DNA of 64,000 nt from a bacterium (GCA_023382385.1 JAHDVH010000005.1:62001-126000); one strand, 5' to 3'; shown: positions 1 through 10,058, numbered from the stretch's first letter. Numbers and translations are program-made. Notes: generated by a model not told the origin, from the letters alone.

Positions 1-1
1 T

Positions 2-2815
2 CGCGTCCATAATGCAGGTAAGATGTGGATGAATATCACGAACTACGGGTATTTCGGCAACGACGGACCGTCACAGAGCGACGCTTTGACCGATCCTTGT
101 CCTCCTCCGGGAAGCTGGGCGCCGCAATGCGAGTTTCCGGGCGGCTCCGGTCAGCAGTATCTGTTTCAGGGCGGCCTTTGGATCGGCGCGCTGATCGAAG
201 AAGAGGGTTTCTTCACGACCCGCGTGTCGGTGGGAACGGATGGTTGGCAGAACCCGTCCATCAATGAGTTTCACGCCGGTGAGCGGGGCGGCAACGGGAT
301 TCACGAGCGCTCCAATCGTCCGGGCTTCACGAACTGTTTTGGCGAGCAGGTCTATGATTCCTTTGCCGTTTCAGATCAGGACTTTCTGGCCGTGATGACG
401 GACACTTTGACGGACCGATTCTTCGTGCGGAACGATCCGGACGACGGGCCGCATCGCCCGCTGGGTATCAAGATCACGCAGACATCATACTCGTTCAGTC
501 AGGCGTTCGCCGAGGACTTCATCCTGATAGACTACGAGATTGAGAATATCGCCTCGAACTTCCTGAAGAACGTGTATGTCGGTCTGTATGTGGACTCCGA
601 CTGCGGAGTCCGCGGGGATTTGGACGAGCATACAGACGATGTCTGCGGTTTTATTCGTGAAGTTGAAGAGGTTTCGGCGCAGGGTGATACGACCAATATT
701 CGCATTGACGTTGCGTGGATTGCGGACAACGACGGCTACGAGAACACGTCGTTCGGCGGGCCGCTCTACATTCCGCACGTGACGGGAACGCGTGTGATTC
801 GCGCTCCAAACCCGCGACTGTTTACGTCGTTCAACTGGTATAACCCGAACGGCAACGTTGAGCTTGACTACGGTCCGGCGTGGGAAGCCTACGCGAACCG
901 CGACAGCATGGGGATGAACTGGACGGCCGACTACGGAACGCCCGAAGGCGACGCGCACAAGTATCAGTTGATGAGCAACGGCGAGTTCGACTTTTGGCAG
1001 ACGTCGGTGCTGGACCACTTTAACCAGTTGGTACCGCCCGATACGAACCTCTACGGCAGCGGCCGCGGGCAGTCGTGGTCGCGATTGGGCTTGCCGACGG
1101 CGGAAACGGCAACGGATATTGCCAACGGATACGATACGCGTTATCTGTTGTCGTGGGGTCCGCTCGGTATCTACGACTTCACGGACGGTGCGGGGAACGA
1201 CATTTACCGTTTGAATCCTGGCGAGCGTTTCAAGATGACGATTGCCTATGTCGGCGGTGAGTATTTCCACGATCCGAACAATCCGCAGACGGTGCCCGGC
1301 ATTCCCGACACGTCGAAGTTTGACTTTACGGACTTGAAATTGAATGCACGTTGGGCGAAGGACGTCTACGATAACCGGATGTTCGACACGCCGATCTTTG
1401 ACTGGGGTCTGGACGGGGACCCGGCCGTTGTTGACGAGGACGGCTCGCAAGGCGACGGCTTGCTGGATACAGGCGACGGCTGGTATGGTGAAGACGTCGG
1501 CACGGACGGACTATTTGGCGTGCTGGCGATTGGAGTAGACAGTGTTCTGGTGAAGTATTTCGTGGGTTCCGGTCAGTTGGGACAGAACGCGGAGATCGAA
1601 GTCGGCTGGTACAAGGGACCGGACGAGGACGGCACGGAGCGCAACGGCCGGATAGATAACGTAACGAATGCAGCTCTGAATACACGCCCGTTGTTTCCGG
1701 CCAGTTCAGAGGACAACATCATTCCGCCGGACCTCGTGTATGCGTTCAACGTCTTCCATCCGCTTCAGCTAAACCGTTGGGACATGGGCTGGATGTCGGG
1801 CAACCAGATTCTGGACATGGGCGACGGTATTCCGGATTTCACGGGTCCGCCGCCGCCGCCGATCCCGGCGCTGCTGGATTGTGTGCCGAATACGTTTAAC
1901 GCGGCACAGCATCAAGGTGGAATCGTGCGGACGGGCAATTGTTTCATCGGCGGATTGGGCTACGAGTTCAGCGGCAACGACGTGATTATTCGCTGGTCCA
2001 GAAGCTCATCCGAAAATGAAACCTATCGTGATCCGTTCAGCCGCGAGCAGGACTTTGAAGGCTACCGGATCCATATGGCGACGGTGAATCAGGAAAACAA
2101 CTTCGAGCTACTGGCTCAATACGACCGAATCGACTTTGCGTATTTCGCAGTCGGAACCGACTCGATGATGACCATTCCGGTGACGGATACCACGGGCTTC
2201 CCGCGTGACTCCACAATTCGCGGCGTCACAGGAACGTTGAAGGCCGTCGGAAGCAACACGGGCTTTGCGGAGATCGAGAGTCCGTATGAAGGAGTGTATC
2301 AATTCCGGATTCCGGCGACGAAGCTTGCACCACGCTACTACGCGGTGACGGCGTTCGACTTTGGCGATCCGAAGTCGGGATTGACGCCCTTGACGACTCG
2401 TGCGACGGCGAACGCAGTACTGTTGGCTCCGGCAGGTTCTCCGGGACGGGAAGTCACGGTCGTTCCTAATCCGTATCGCGCATATCAGGACTACACGCGC
2501 GCCTATCGCGGTCAGTCATGGGAAAATCAGAACGACGGGACGCGGGACTTCTATCCGCAGACAGACCGCCGCATTGAATTCATGAATCTGCCGGAACGCT
2601 GCCTGATACGTATTTTCACGACGTCGGGCGACCTGGTTCAGGTCATTCCTCATAACGTGGACGGCGACCGCAGTTCGTGGGCCAGTTTGAATTCAGAGAA
2701 GTGGGATTTGAATTCGCGCAACAATCAGCAGGTTGTAGCGGGACTCTACCTGTTCTCCGTAGAGGACTTGTCGGATCATTCGTATTCGACCGGCAAGTTC
2801 GTGATTATCCGTTAA
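2..2815 (+). CDS. Large secreted protein with C-terminal sorting-like domain (5' end outside window)
   Basis: The reading frame is open to the window edge: codons before the first ATG (23) read RVHNAGK and continue smoothly, so the true start lies upstream and 937 residues are visible. The protein is rich in Gly, Asp and aromatic residues with few Lys, as is typical of exported beta-sandwich proteins. No enzyme motif was recognised. The last ~120 residues begin VVPNPYRAY and end GLYLFSVEDL...GKFVIIR, a variant of the T9SS/Por C-terminal domain in which the usual LLLK end is replaced by VIIR. It is followed after 43 nt by a PorV-like gene and then a lipoprotein gene on the same strand, which suggests an envelope operon. 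Cell-surface export is inferred; the function is unknown. Confidence 0.85.
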   Translation, partial: RVHNAGKMWMNITNYGYFGNDGPSQSDALTDPCPPPGSWAPQCEFPGGSGQQYLFQGGLWIGALIEEEGFFTTRVSVGTDGWQNPSINEFHAGERGGNGIHERSNRPGFTNCFGEQVYDSFAVSDQDFLAVMTDTLTDRFFVRNDPDDGPHRPLGIKITQTSYSFSQAFAEDFILIDYEIENIASNFLKNVYVGLYVDSDCGVRGDLDEHTDDVCGFIREVEEVSAQGDTTNIRIDVAWIADNDGYENTSFGGPLYIPHVTGTRVIRAPNPRLFTSFNWYNPNGNVELDYGPAWEAYANRDSMGMNWTADYGTPEGDAHKYQLMSNGEFDFWQTSVLDHFNQLVPPDTNLYGSGRGQSWSRLGLPTAETATDIANGYDTRYLLSWGPLGIYDFTDGAGNDIYRLNPGERFKMTIAYVGGEYFHDPNNPQTVPGIPDTSKFDFTDLKLNARWAKDVYDNRMFDTPIFDWGLDGDPAVVDEDGSQGDGLLDTGDGWYGEDVGTDGLFGVLAIGVDSVLVKYFVGSGQLGQNAEIEVGWYKGPDEDGTERNGRIDNVTNAALNTRPLFPASSEDNIIPPDLVYAFNVFHPLQLNRWDMGWMSGNQILDMGDGIPDFTGPPPPPIPALLDCVPNTFNAAQHQGGIVRTGNCFIGGLGYEFSGNDVIIRWSRSSSENETYRDPFSREQDFEGYRIHMATVNQENNFELLAQYDRIDFAYFAVGTDSMMTIPVTDTTGFPRDSTIRGVTGTLKAVGSNTGFAEIESPYEGVYQFRIPATKLAPRYYAVTAFDFGDPKSGLTPLTTRATANAVLLAPAGSPGREVTVVPNPYRAYQDYTRAYRGQSWENQNDGTRDFYPQTDRRIEFMNLPERCLIRIFTTSGDLVQVIPHNVDGDRSSWASLNSEKWDLNSRNNQQVVAGLYLFSVEDLSDHSYSTGKFVIIR

Positions 2816-2858
2816 TCGTAATCTCCGAATCGTGCTCCATAGACGGAAGGATGTACAT

Positions 2859-3944
2859 ATGAAGCGTTGGCGAATACTCGGATTACTGCTGGCTTGTTTG
2901 CTGGCTCCCTCCCTGGTGTGGGCGCAGGCGAAGGTCGGCACCGCCGGCGTCCAATTTCTCAAGATTAGCCCGTCGTGCCGCGCAGTAGGCATGGGTGAAG
3001 CCTTTGTGGCGGTCGCCAACGACGGGAGTGCCATTTGGCATAATCCCGGCGCACTTGCGAGGCTTGACCATCCGGAAGGCGTGGTCAGCTGGATTGACTA
3101 CGTGGCGGGTTTGCAGTACGGCTACCTTGGCTATGCACAGCCTGTTGCGAAGCTCAAGGGAACGGTCGCCGCATCCGTGAGTTATCTGACGACTGATGAA
3201 ATCAAGGAAACCACGCCGGAGCAACCGGACGGCACGGGCAGGACATTCACGGCGGGCGATTTCTCGGCCGGGATTTCGTACAGCCAGATGCTGACGGACA
3301 AGTTTTCGGTGGGTGGCACTTTGAAGATTGTCAGCGAGATGCTGGCGGACGAGTCGGCGACGGGCTGGGCGGCAGACGTCGGCACATTTTATGACACGGG
3401 CTGGAAGAGTGTGCGGATCGCGATGTTGACGTCGAATTTCGGACCGGACATGAAGTTTGTGGAAGAGGAGTTTCCTCTACCGATGAATTTCACGTTTGGC
3501 GCGTCGATGTATGTATACAACTCGAACGACCGGCAATTCTGGAACGGCTCGGATTCTTTAGGGACTCACTCGCTGCTTGCCGCGCTGGCGTGGTCGCACC
3601 CGAACGACAATCTCGAGGTCTACAACCTTGGGTTTGAATACGGGTATTTGAACACTGTATTTTTGCGTGCGGGCAAGAAATTGAACGGTTGGACGCGCAA
3701 GTCGTGGGACGAGTATCGCGAGGCGGTCAGTTCAGGTCGTGACGCGTCGGACGAGAATCCGTTTTATGAATATCCCTTGTTCAGCCGCAACGGAACATTT
3801 TTCGGTAACGGTGCAACGATCGGCGCGGGGTTGAATCTTGCCAAGGCGGGGCTGAATATCGATTATGCCTATACGGGGATATCCTTCCTCGGCAATATCC
3901 ACCGCTTCTCGCTGGGCTACCGCTTCAATAAGCGGTTCCTGTAA
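2859..3944 (+). CDS. PorV/PorQ-family outer-membrane beta-barrel protein
   Basis: 361 residues. A signal peptide (MKRWRILGLLLAC...WAQA) is followed by GTAGVQFLKISPSCRAVGMGEAFVAVANDGSA-type sequence broken by short variants, the characteristic N-terminus of PorV/PorQ (UPF0164) proteins. It ends in an aromatic strand (RFSLGYRFNKRFL) typical of outer-membrane barrels. I chose the ATG at 2859 because GGAAGG lies 8 nt upstream; an in-frame upstream start at 2832 would put a charged stretch before the signal peptide. In T9SS organisms PorV binds the C-terminal domain of cargo proteins at the outer membrane. Its place directly behind a gene for such a cargo protein fits that role, but PorV-like proteins are a large family and this copy may be a paralogue. 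Confidence 0.85.
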   Translation: MKRWRILGLLLACLLAPSLVWAQAKVGTAGVQFLKISPSCRAVGMGEAFVAVANDGSAIWHNPGALARLDHPEGVVSWIDYVAGLQYGYLGYAQPVAKLKGTVAASVSYLTTDEIKETTPEQPDGTGRTFTAGDFSAGISYSQMLTDKFSVGGTLKIVSEMLADESATGWAADVGTFYDTGWKSVRIAMLTSNFGPDMKFVEEEFPLPMNFTFGASMYVYNSNDRQFWNGSDSLGTHSLLAALAWSHPNDNLEVYNLGFEYGYLNTVFLRAGKKLNGWTRKSWDEYREAVSSGRDASDENPFYEYPLFSRNGTFFGNGATIGAGLNLAKAGLNIDYAYTGISFLGNIHRFSLGYRFNKRFL

Positions 3945-3961
3945 ACTGCGGAGTGAAAGAC

Positions 3962-6109
3962 ATGTCAAACATGCAAAAGATATTACTTTTGACCTCACTG
4001 GCATTGCTGGTGTTTGGCGGTTGCGACCGCTATGTGGATGATAAGGCAGACGCCAATCGTGCTCCGCACGTCCGCTTCATCAACTTTCCTGAAGACAGCA
4101 CGCAGTTCAGCTATGCTCCGGTGATTCACTGGACGGGTCATGACGAGGACGGGTTCATCGTCGGATTTGAGTATTTTGACGATGCTTCGGACGAAGGGAT
4201 CGCGGCGTATCGCGCGGGCGATGCCGAGTGGCAGGCGTATCTGAATTCGATTCCGGCATCCGCGTGGACGTATACGGAACTTGCGAACCGTCAGATTTAT
4301 CTCATGACGGAAGTCGGCGAGATCACGGAGCATCTCTTTCTGGTGCGTTCGGTGGACAACATGAACGCGCGTTCGGCGGCAGCGTGGAGAACGTTTTTCC
4401 GCACCAACGAGCGTCCGGACAAGCCGACGCTGCGCTGGGCTCTGGCTGCAAATGATCCGTCTTACTATGAATACTACGAGATTCCGGACACGCTGCTGGT
4501 CGGAGACACGCTGTCCGCGACTTACACGGGCGTGCAGATACTTTGGAAGGGAACGGACCCCGACTCGCGTATCGGGAACGTGATTCAGCTGGAGTTCAGC
4601 TACACGCTGGTCCGCCTGCCGAACGATACGGTTCCGCTGCCCGTGCGTGACGACAGCAACCGAGTGGTAGGATATCGCGCGGGCTGGAGCAACTGGACGG
4701 TGAATGCGCAGATTGCGCTGTATGGTTTGGAGTCGGGCAACTACGCGTTTTTCCTGCGCAGCCGCGACGACGGGTTTGCAATTTCCGACACGTCAGAGAT
4801 TCGCTTCACAGCCGAGAAGCCGACGTTTGCCCGCCGCATCATGATTGTGGACGAGAACAAGCAGCCGACGGCTCCTGAGGCTTTGCGCGGCGGATTGGAT
4901 GCGGACAGTTTGCTGGCTTTCTATCAAGGAGTCAATGGTCAAGGCGGAGTCGTTCGCGAGGCGATTGACTTAGCGAATATTCTTGCACCGTTTGCGCAGC
5001 CGCCCGGAGTGCCGCCGATCGAGCCGTTCGACTTTGATGAGATTTTCTGGTACAGCAACCGGAACGGTGATCCGATACCATATGCCTTGATCAGTCAATT
5101 TGATCTTGTGTGGATCATTGACGACGATCATACGGCTGCGCGTTCGGATCCGGCGGTCGTGACCTATACCAAGGTGCTGGGCGACTATCTTGATGTCGGC
5201 GGCAAGCTCTGGTACACGGGACGCAGATTGTTTAACAAGTCTATGTCCATATCAACCGGACAGGGTCCGATTTCCTTCCTCTCCCGTTACTTCAACCTGT
5301 TCACCGTGCGGAGCAAGGATATTTACAGCGGAACCGTCAACCCGACGTTGGTTGGACTGGACGATTTTCAGGGTGCAGTGGCCAGTGATCCACAGTATCC
5401 GGACCTGTTTGTCGACACTCTGGTAACCGGTCGTTTGCGCTACGGACCGCGTTCAGTGACCTATCCGCCGGAAATTGAAACATTCGGACGCTCGGCGGCT
5501 CAGCAGAGCTTTGACTTCTCGACCACGCTTTACAACTACAAGTCCACGACGAGTGACACATCCCTCTACTCGAACATCGTAACGAACTATGATTGCAATG
5601 TGGATACGCTGTCGGATACGACTGTGGTTGTTCTTATTCCTCGGGACGAGACGCTGCCGCTGTTGTCCGCATCCCGCATCCGCAACGTGACACGCGGAGT
5701 GGATGCCGACTTCATTCGCGTGCGCAATCTGTCGGACAATCCGTTCCTGCCGAGGTGGCGCATATTCGCATCCATCCCGTCGTCGGCGGGTGCGTGGACG
5801 AATTCGGACGTGCTGGAAGTGACGTATCGGTTTATTCCGCTCTCCAGCGAACACGACGAACCTGTCGCGACCAACTTCGTCAAGTACTCAGGCACATTTG
5901 AAGTGGAAATAACGGAGAACGGTATCAGGACGAGGGTTCAAGCCACGCCGCGTTACCGCTCCTCGCTGTTCACTTTCCCGCTCGCGTACATGAAGAACCA
6001 GACGTTCGAGCATCCGATACTTGGAACGGTGCCGTCGGTGTCCATGCTGATTGCCAATCAGTTCCTGTACTTCAATCAGAATTTGGACATCAATTTCAAT
6101 TTCAACTGA
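3962..6109 (+). CDS. Large surface/periplasmic lipoprotein of unknown function
   Basis: 715 residues. The N-terminus MSNMQKILLLTSLALLVFGGC is a lipoprotein signal with the acylated Cys in FGGC. GGAG 8 nt before the ATG at 3962 supports this start over the GTG at 3953. The next ~270 residues contain Ig/Fn3-like phrases (HWTGHDEDGFIVGFEY, WKGTDPDSRIGN) common in FCB lipoproteins. A central segment (RRIMIVDENKQ, FDLVWIIDDDH, LGDYLDVGGKLWYTGRRLF) looks like an alpha/beta flavodoxin or glutamine-amidotransferase-like fold, though no catalytic Cys is evident. It is co-directional with the PorV-like gene (17-nt gap) and ends before a strong terminator, so it is probably the last gene of that operon. 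Confidence 0.8.
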   Translation: MSNMQKILLLTSLALLVFGGCDRYVDDKADANRAPHVRFINFPEDSTQFSYAPVIHWTGHDEDGFIVGFEYFDDASDEGIAAYRAGDAEWQAYLNSIPASAWTYTELANRQIYLMTEVGEITEHLFLVRSVDNMNARSAAAWRTFFRTNERPDKPTLRWALAANDPSYYEYYEIPDTLLVGDTLSATYTGVQILWKGTDPDSRIGNVIQLEFSYTLVRLPNDTVPLPVRDDSNRVVGYRAGWSNWTVNAQIALYGLESGNYAFFLRSRDDGFAISDTSEIRFTAEKPTFARRIMIVDENKQPTAPEALRGGLDADSLLAFYQGVNGQGGVVREAIDLANILAPFAQPPGVPPIEPFDFDEIFWYSNRNGDPIPYALISQFDLVWIIDDDHTAARSDPAVVTYTKVLGDYLDVGGKLWYTGRRLFNKSMSISTGQGPISFLSRYFNLFTVRSKDIYSGTVNPTLVGLDDFQGAVASDPQYPDLFVDTLVTGRLRYGPRSVTYPPEIETFGRSAAQQSFDFSTTLYNYKSTTSDTSLYSNIVTNYDCNVDTLSDTTVVVLIPRDETLPLLSASRIRNVTRGVDADFIRVRNLSDNPFLPRWRIFASIPSSAGAWTNSDVLEVTYRFIPLSSEHDEPVATNFVKYSGTFEVEITENGIRTRVQATPRYRSSLFTFPLAYMKNQTFEHPILGTVPSVSMLIANQFLYFNQNLDINFNFN

Positions 6110-6135
6110 TCGTTCGAATTATCACGTAAACAAAT

Positions 6136-6166
6136 GAGCCGCGGGCATGATGGCCGCGGCTCTTTC
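6136..6166 (+). terminator. Intrinsic terminator after the lipoprotein gene
   Basis: A 9-bp inverted repeat (GAGCCGCGG at 6136-6144 and CCGCGGCTC at 6154-6162) is followed by TTTCTT. It closes the three-gene envelope operon just before the next start codon at 6178. Confidence 0.8.
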
Positions 6167-6177
6167 TTCAATCCGAT

Positions 6178-8046
6178 ATGACAGAAAACGTATCACGCAG
6201 ATGGCTGATTATCTGGTCGCTCCTGCTGCTGGGCGCCGCGACATTTGTTCCAGCAGGATCCTGGACCATAGATGATGCCGTCAAGGCTATCTCAGCGGAG
6301 CACGGGGAAAACCTTTGGGGCTCACCAATTCGGGACGGAGCGTTGCGCAAGTCTCTTTCCAATGCGCGGGACTATCCCGTGTTGCTTGCGCCGTTCGCGA
6401 TGCCGGATGAAGAGGGTGTGAAGCCGGGATTCTCGCCGTATGCCCGATTGCTCGCAGGAATAGAGTCTCTGGCAAGCCGACGTGTGCTGCTCATCATCAC
6501 GGCATCCATCGCCATTGCCTGCGGCTGGTTATTGGCGCATTACGGACTGGCGTGGGGATTTCTCCTGCTCCCCTTGACCTTCTACGGACTGGTGCCGTGG
6601 GAGCACGGTCTGGCAATGCTGATGTCGCTGCCCGCGATCGCTCTGGCCTTCCTGCGAGAGCGCGGTTCGATAATCACATATATCACGGCAGGTGCATTGC
6701 TTGCCGTGGCAATCGCTCTGCGCTTGGAGTATGCGATTCTGGTTCCGCTGACGGCCTTTCCGTTATTCCTCTCCGGACGCAAACGCGAGATGATTGTTTT
6801 CAAGACTGCGATGGGGGGAGCGCTCGTCGTGTTAATTGGAATGAGCGGGACAGAAGAATTCTTCAGACAGACGGTCCTCAACCATCAGCTTCCTGCGTGG
6901 TCAACTCTTGACGGATTCTTCAGCACGCGCCTGCAGGCAGTATGGGACACTATCTTCGCGATGGGACCGGACGTGACACAGACGAGCGCAATGTATGTTT
7001 TGCTGATTATGTCAACACTGTTGCTCAAGAGAGGGGACGCATCGCGCGTGCTGGTTCTCGCAGGGTGGACGAGCGCCTTGGTCTTCGCATTGTTCGCCGT
7101 TCGTGCCGTCTGGCAGGCGCAGATGCCGTTGCTGTCTCTATTGCAGAGCGGCTCACTGCTGTTCGCGATGCCGTGGGTGATGCTGCTTCTGCTTTCAAGA
7201 GAGGCATGGAAAACAAAAGCGATGACTTATGCCATCGCGGGACTGGTTTTGGGAGTTTTATTGGTTCCCGTGTCATCTGGAGTGCATTGGGGACCGCGCC
7301 TGCTGCTGTTCACCGCGCCGCTGCTGCTGATTGCGCTGTATCACTCGAAGCTGACACAGTCTCGAGCTTTCGGGATGGTGTTGGCGCTGACGGTGATTCA
7401 GACCGCCAGCTCAGGTGCGCTGGTCTACGCGCGCTTTACCGAAACCGCCCAGCATGTTCAGCGCATCACTCCGCACGCAGGCTCACCGTTGATTACCACG
7501 ACCCGCGCGCAGGCCATTGATCTGTACCCGCTGTGGAAACAGCAAGAGTTCTTCGCAGCTTCCACGTCCGAGGAACTGAAACAGATATTGGTGGAGTTCT
7601 ACGCCATGCGCCGCGACAGCGCGTGGCTGCATCTGGACGCAATGGACAGTCTGATGGTCCTGACGTTTCCTGATAACCGTCCGGTCTGGCCGCACCGCAT
7701 GACGATAGTCAACTCAGGCAATCTTTACCGCACGCAGTGGCGGCTCTATCAGCTTGTGATGAATCGCGCAGACCCGACGTGGATACCCTTGCTGGAAGCT
7801 GAAGCGGCCCGCGCGATGCAACAGGGAGATAATCGGCGCGCATTATTCCTGCAGGATGACGCGCTGGTGCTCGATATGTCGCGGGCTGAAGCGCATTCCA
7901 ACCTCGGATTGCTGCTGGCAAGGATGGGAAAGCACGATGACGCGCGTCGCGCAGTGACGCGAGCACTTGCGCTCGACTCTACTTTATCACAGGCCAAGGA
8001 GCTGATGCACCAGCTTGATTCAGTTCCAGTTGACGCTTCAAAGTAA
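6178..8046 (+). CDS. Polytopic membrane protein with C-terminal TPR, GT39/ArnT-like
   Basis: 622 residues. The N-terminal two thirds holds about ten hydrophobic segments (for example LIIWSLLLLGAATFVPAG, LLIITASIAIACGWLLAHYGL). An early loop after the first segment contains WTIDDAVK, in the place where PMT/GT39-type glycosyltransferases carry their acidic catalytic residue. The C-terminal ~150 residues are soluble and end in a TPR unit (AEAHSNLGLLLARMGKHDDA). The likely role is transfer of a lipid-linked sugar, with the TPR for partner binding; this is inferred from architecture only. No Shine-Dalgarno sequence is visible before the ATG. The 3' end runs 68 bp into the convergent gene at 7979-9916, which has the same architecture. 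Confidence 0.75.
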   Translation: MTENVSRRWLIIWSLLLLGAATFVPAGSWTIDDAVKAISAEHGENLWGSPIRDGALRKSLSNARDYPVLLAPFAMPDEEGVKPGFSPYARLLAGIESLASRRVLLIITASIAIACGWLLAHYGLAWGFLLLPLTFYGLVPWEHGLAMLMSLPAIALAFLRERGSIITYITAGALLAVAIALRLEYAILVPLTAFPLFLSGRKREMIVFKTAMGGALVVLIGMSGTEEFFRQTVLNHQLPAWSTLDGFFSTRLQAVWDTIFAMGPDVTQTSAMYVLLIMSTLLLKRGDASRVLVLAGWTSALVFALFAVRAVWQAQMPLLSLLQSGSLLFAMPWVMLLLLSREAWKTKAMTYAIAGLVLGVLLVPVSSGVHWGPRLLLFTAPLLLIALYHSKLTQSRAFGMVLALTVIQTASSGALVYARFTETAQHVQRITPHAGSPLITTTRAQAIDLYPLWKQQEFFAASTSEELKQILVEFYAMRRDSAWLHLDAMDSLMVLTFPDNRPVWPHRMTIVNSGNLYRTQWRLYQLVMNRADPTWIPLLEAEAARAMQQGDNRRALFLQDDALVLDMSRAEAHSNLGLLLARMGKHDDARRAVTRALALDSTLSQAKELMHQLDSVPVDASK

Positions 8047-9916
8047 CGGCGAGGTCGTAGTCGGGATTCAGCTTCAGCGCGAGTTCGAGCGTTTGAATCG
8101 CCTTCTCAGATTCATTTGTCTGGCCATACGCCAGCGCAAGATGATAATAGCCTTGAGCGGTCGGGAGAGTATTCACACTGGCTTCAAGCGGCTCGAGCGC
8201 GGCCCACGGCATGCGCAGACGCAATTTGCTCTTTCCCATTTCGAACAATAGCCGCGCGAGGTTTTCGCGGGCATCAGGGAAGTCGGGATATATACTGAGC
8301 GCACGCCGATAGGCTTCGAGAGCGGAGTTTGTATCGCGCTGCGCTTCGGCGACCACGCCGAGGTTGTTCCAGCCCTCTGGGAATTCGGGGAAATCCCGCA
8401 CCAATCTTGTATAGGCTACTTTGGCATCCAAGAGGCGGTTCGCACGCTGCTCGGTGACTCCGAGATTGAGCAAGGCGAGTTTACGCAGTTCAGGGTCTTC
8501 CAGCGCCGAGGTGAAACATGCGCGGGCGGAATCGAGCTGACCTAAGGCAAGATGGGCGTTTCCCTCCATGTAACGTGCGGAGGTGATGGGAGCTTCGCGG
8601 GCTTGAAAGGGGTTCATGAGCGCGAGCGCGAGGACGACCAATGCGGCGACTGCGGCCTTAATGCGCGCGATGTTTGGCAGAGTGGCAAACGCGGTGACTC
8701 CGGCTCCGGACAACAGACATAGCCACGGGACGGCGGGCATCCGAAACCTGCTGGCGACGAAAAAGAGGATGACGCTGGCCGCATAGACCAGCACGAGTCC
8801 CCAGAGAAGCCTTACCTCTCTCCGTGAGCTGCTCCACAGCCCCAGTGTGGCTAAAGGCAGCAAAAGCGCAAAATTCAGCAGAATCAGGGGGGGGAGGCCC
8901 GGTGTTTGCCGTGAAAAGTAGGCTATGTGTTTGTTATTCGAAATCTCAAATTGATTGAAATACAAGCTCGTCTTTCGTAACATAAGGCGAAGGCCCGCGC
9001 TCGGGTTGTCCCGCAGGAATGCCCAGCCCTTTGCGTAGTAGTAGTCGGAGAGGGCTTTCGGGGTCAAGTCCCGGCCTGATTCACGTTTGGCAAGAATCTC
9101 GGCCTGTTCCATGGTCCAGAATCGGTCCGCACCGGGAAGCGATGAGGTGACTCCGTCTGCTTGGGGATTGTTGCCAATCCAGAAGTTGACGCCGCCTTGA
9201 GTAGCAATGAGAACAGGTTCTCCGCCGAGACTCCAATTGGCAAGGGTGACGGGCAGAATGGGGACGAACAGCGCGATGAGTGACGCCAGTGCTGCTCGGC
9301 GCACATCCCGCCCACTGAGGGGCCAGAGCGCGAAGAGGAGTGCGAACGGCGCGACCATCAGGGAATTGGGCCGCGTGATAGCCGCCAAGCCCCAGAGCAA
9401 CCCACACACGGCAGCTTGCCGGAGAGACGGTGATTTTCGCAGCGCAAGTGTGCTCCACGCGGTGAGCGCGGCGACGAGCATTTCCAGACTGGTGGAGAGA
9501 ATTTCTCCGCAGAAATAGATAGCCATGCCGTTGACCGCGAACAGCAGCGCGGCCACGCGCGCGGCGAGAGTACTGAAATACCTTGCGGCGACGGCGTAGA
9601 GGACCAAGAGAGTGGTAAGCTGCAGGGCGATGTTGAAAAGGCGTGCCCACAACAGATCGTTCTGGACGAATTTGTAGAGCCACCCCAGCAGGACGGGGTA
9701 GAGCGGTGCGCGGAAGAGCGGCCACGGGCCATAGAAGCCGTGCGCGACGCGCTCAGCCGCCTGATGATACCAGAGCGGATCGACGGCGGGCGCCCAGAAG
9801 GTCGGGCTGTGCTGGGCATGCCAGAGGTGCCAGACACGCAGGGCGAGGGCCAGAAAGGCGATTAGCCAGAACCACACGGACGACTTGCTAGGTAAACTTG
9901 AATCAACTTGATGCAT
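7979..9916 (-). CDS. GT39/PMT-like membrane glycosyltransferase with TPR tail
   Basis: 645 residues. The first loop after transmembrane segment 1 contains AVDPLWYHQAAERVAHGFYGP and then RAPLYPVLLGWLY, the D...Y...A...G...R-P-hYP pattern of GT39/PMT-family glycosyltransferases, with D as the presumed catalytic base. About ten membrane segments follow to residue ~410. The soluble tail holds at least four TPR units (GNAHLALGQLDSARACF, GWNNLGVVAEAQRDTNSALEAY, AQGYYHLALAYGQTNESEKAI). The presumed role is protein or lipid glycosylation at the cytoplasmic membrane, facing the periplasm. The gene converges on the plus-strand gene ending at 8046 and overlaps it; the two could be diverged paralogues. 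Confidence 0.8.
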   Translation of the reverse strand: MHQVDSSLPSKSSVWFWLIAFLALALRVWHLWHAQHSPTFWAPAVDPLWYHQAAERVAHGFYGPWPLFRAPLYPVLLGWLYKFVQNDLLWARLFNIALQLTTLLVLYAVAARYFSTLAARVAALLFAVNGMAIYFCGEILSTSLEMLVAALTAWSTLALRKSPSLRQAAVCGLLWGLAAITRPNSLMVAPFALLFALWPLSGRDVRRAALASLIALFVPILPVTLANWSLGGEPVLIATQGGVNFWIGNNPQADGVTSSLPGADRFWTMEQAEILAKRESGRDLTPKALSDYYYAKGWAFLRDNPSAGLRLMLRKTSLYFNQFEISNNKHIAYFSRQTPGLPPLILLNFALLLPLATLGLWSSSRREVRLLWGLVLVYAASVILFFVASRFRMPAVPWLCLLSGAGVTAFATLPNIARIKAAVAALVVLALALMNPFQAREAPITSARYMEGNAHLALGQLDSARACFTSALEDPELRKLALLNLGVTEQRANRLLDAKVAYTRLVRDFPEFPEGWNNLGVVAEAQRDTNSALEAYRRALSIYPDFPDARENLARLLFEMGKSKLRLRMPWAALEPLEASVNTLPTAQGYYHLALAYGQTNESEKAIQTLELALKLNPDYDLAVTLKRQLELNQAGASAPWPVIK

Positions 9917-10058
9917 ACTATTGTAGAATATAAGCTAAACGACATTGCTAAACTTCGGCACTGAGAATTCAGACCCGTTCTCAATTCAACCACCTTTACG
10001 GGGTTGTTCCAGATGCTAAATGGTAACCTTTCAACGAACAAGAAACAAGGAGTAGCAG

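Noticed and set aside
485-1450. 321-codon open frame on the minus strand inside the first gene
   Set aside because: It is antisense to a clear coding sequence, is Arg/Val-rich with no signal, domain or ribosome site, and similar long antisense frames recur under other G+C-rich genes (15046-15894, 19034-19828, 36053-36961).
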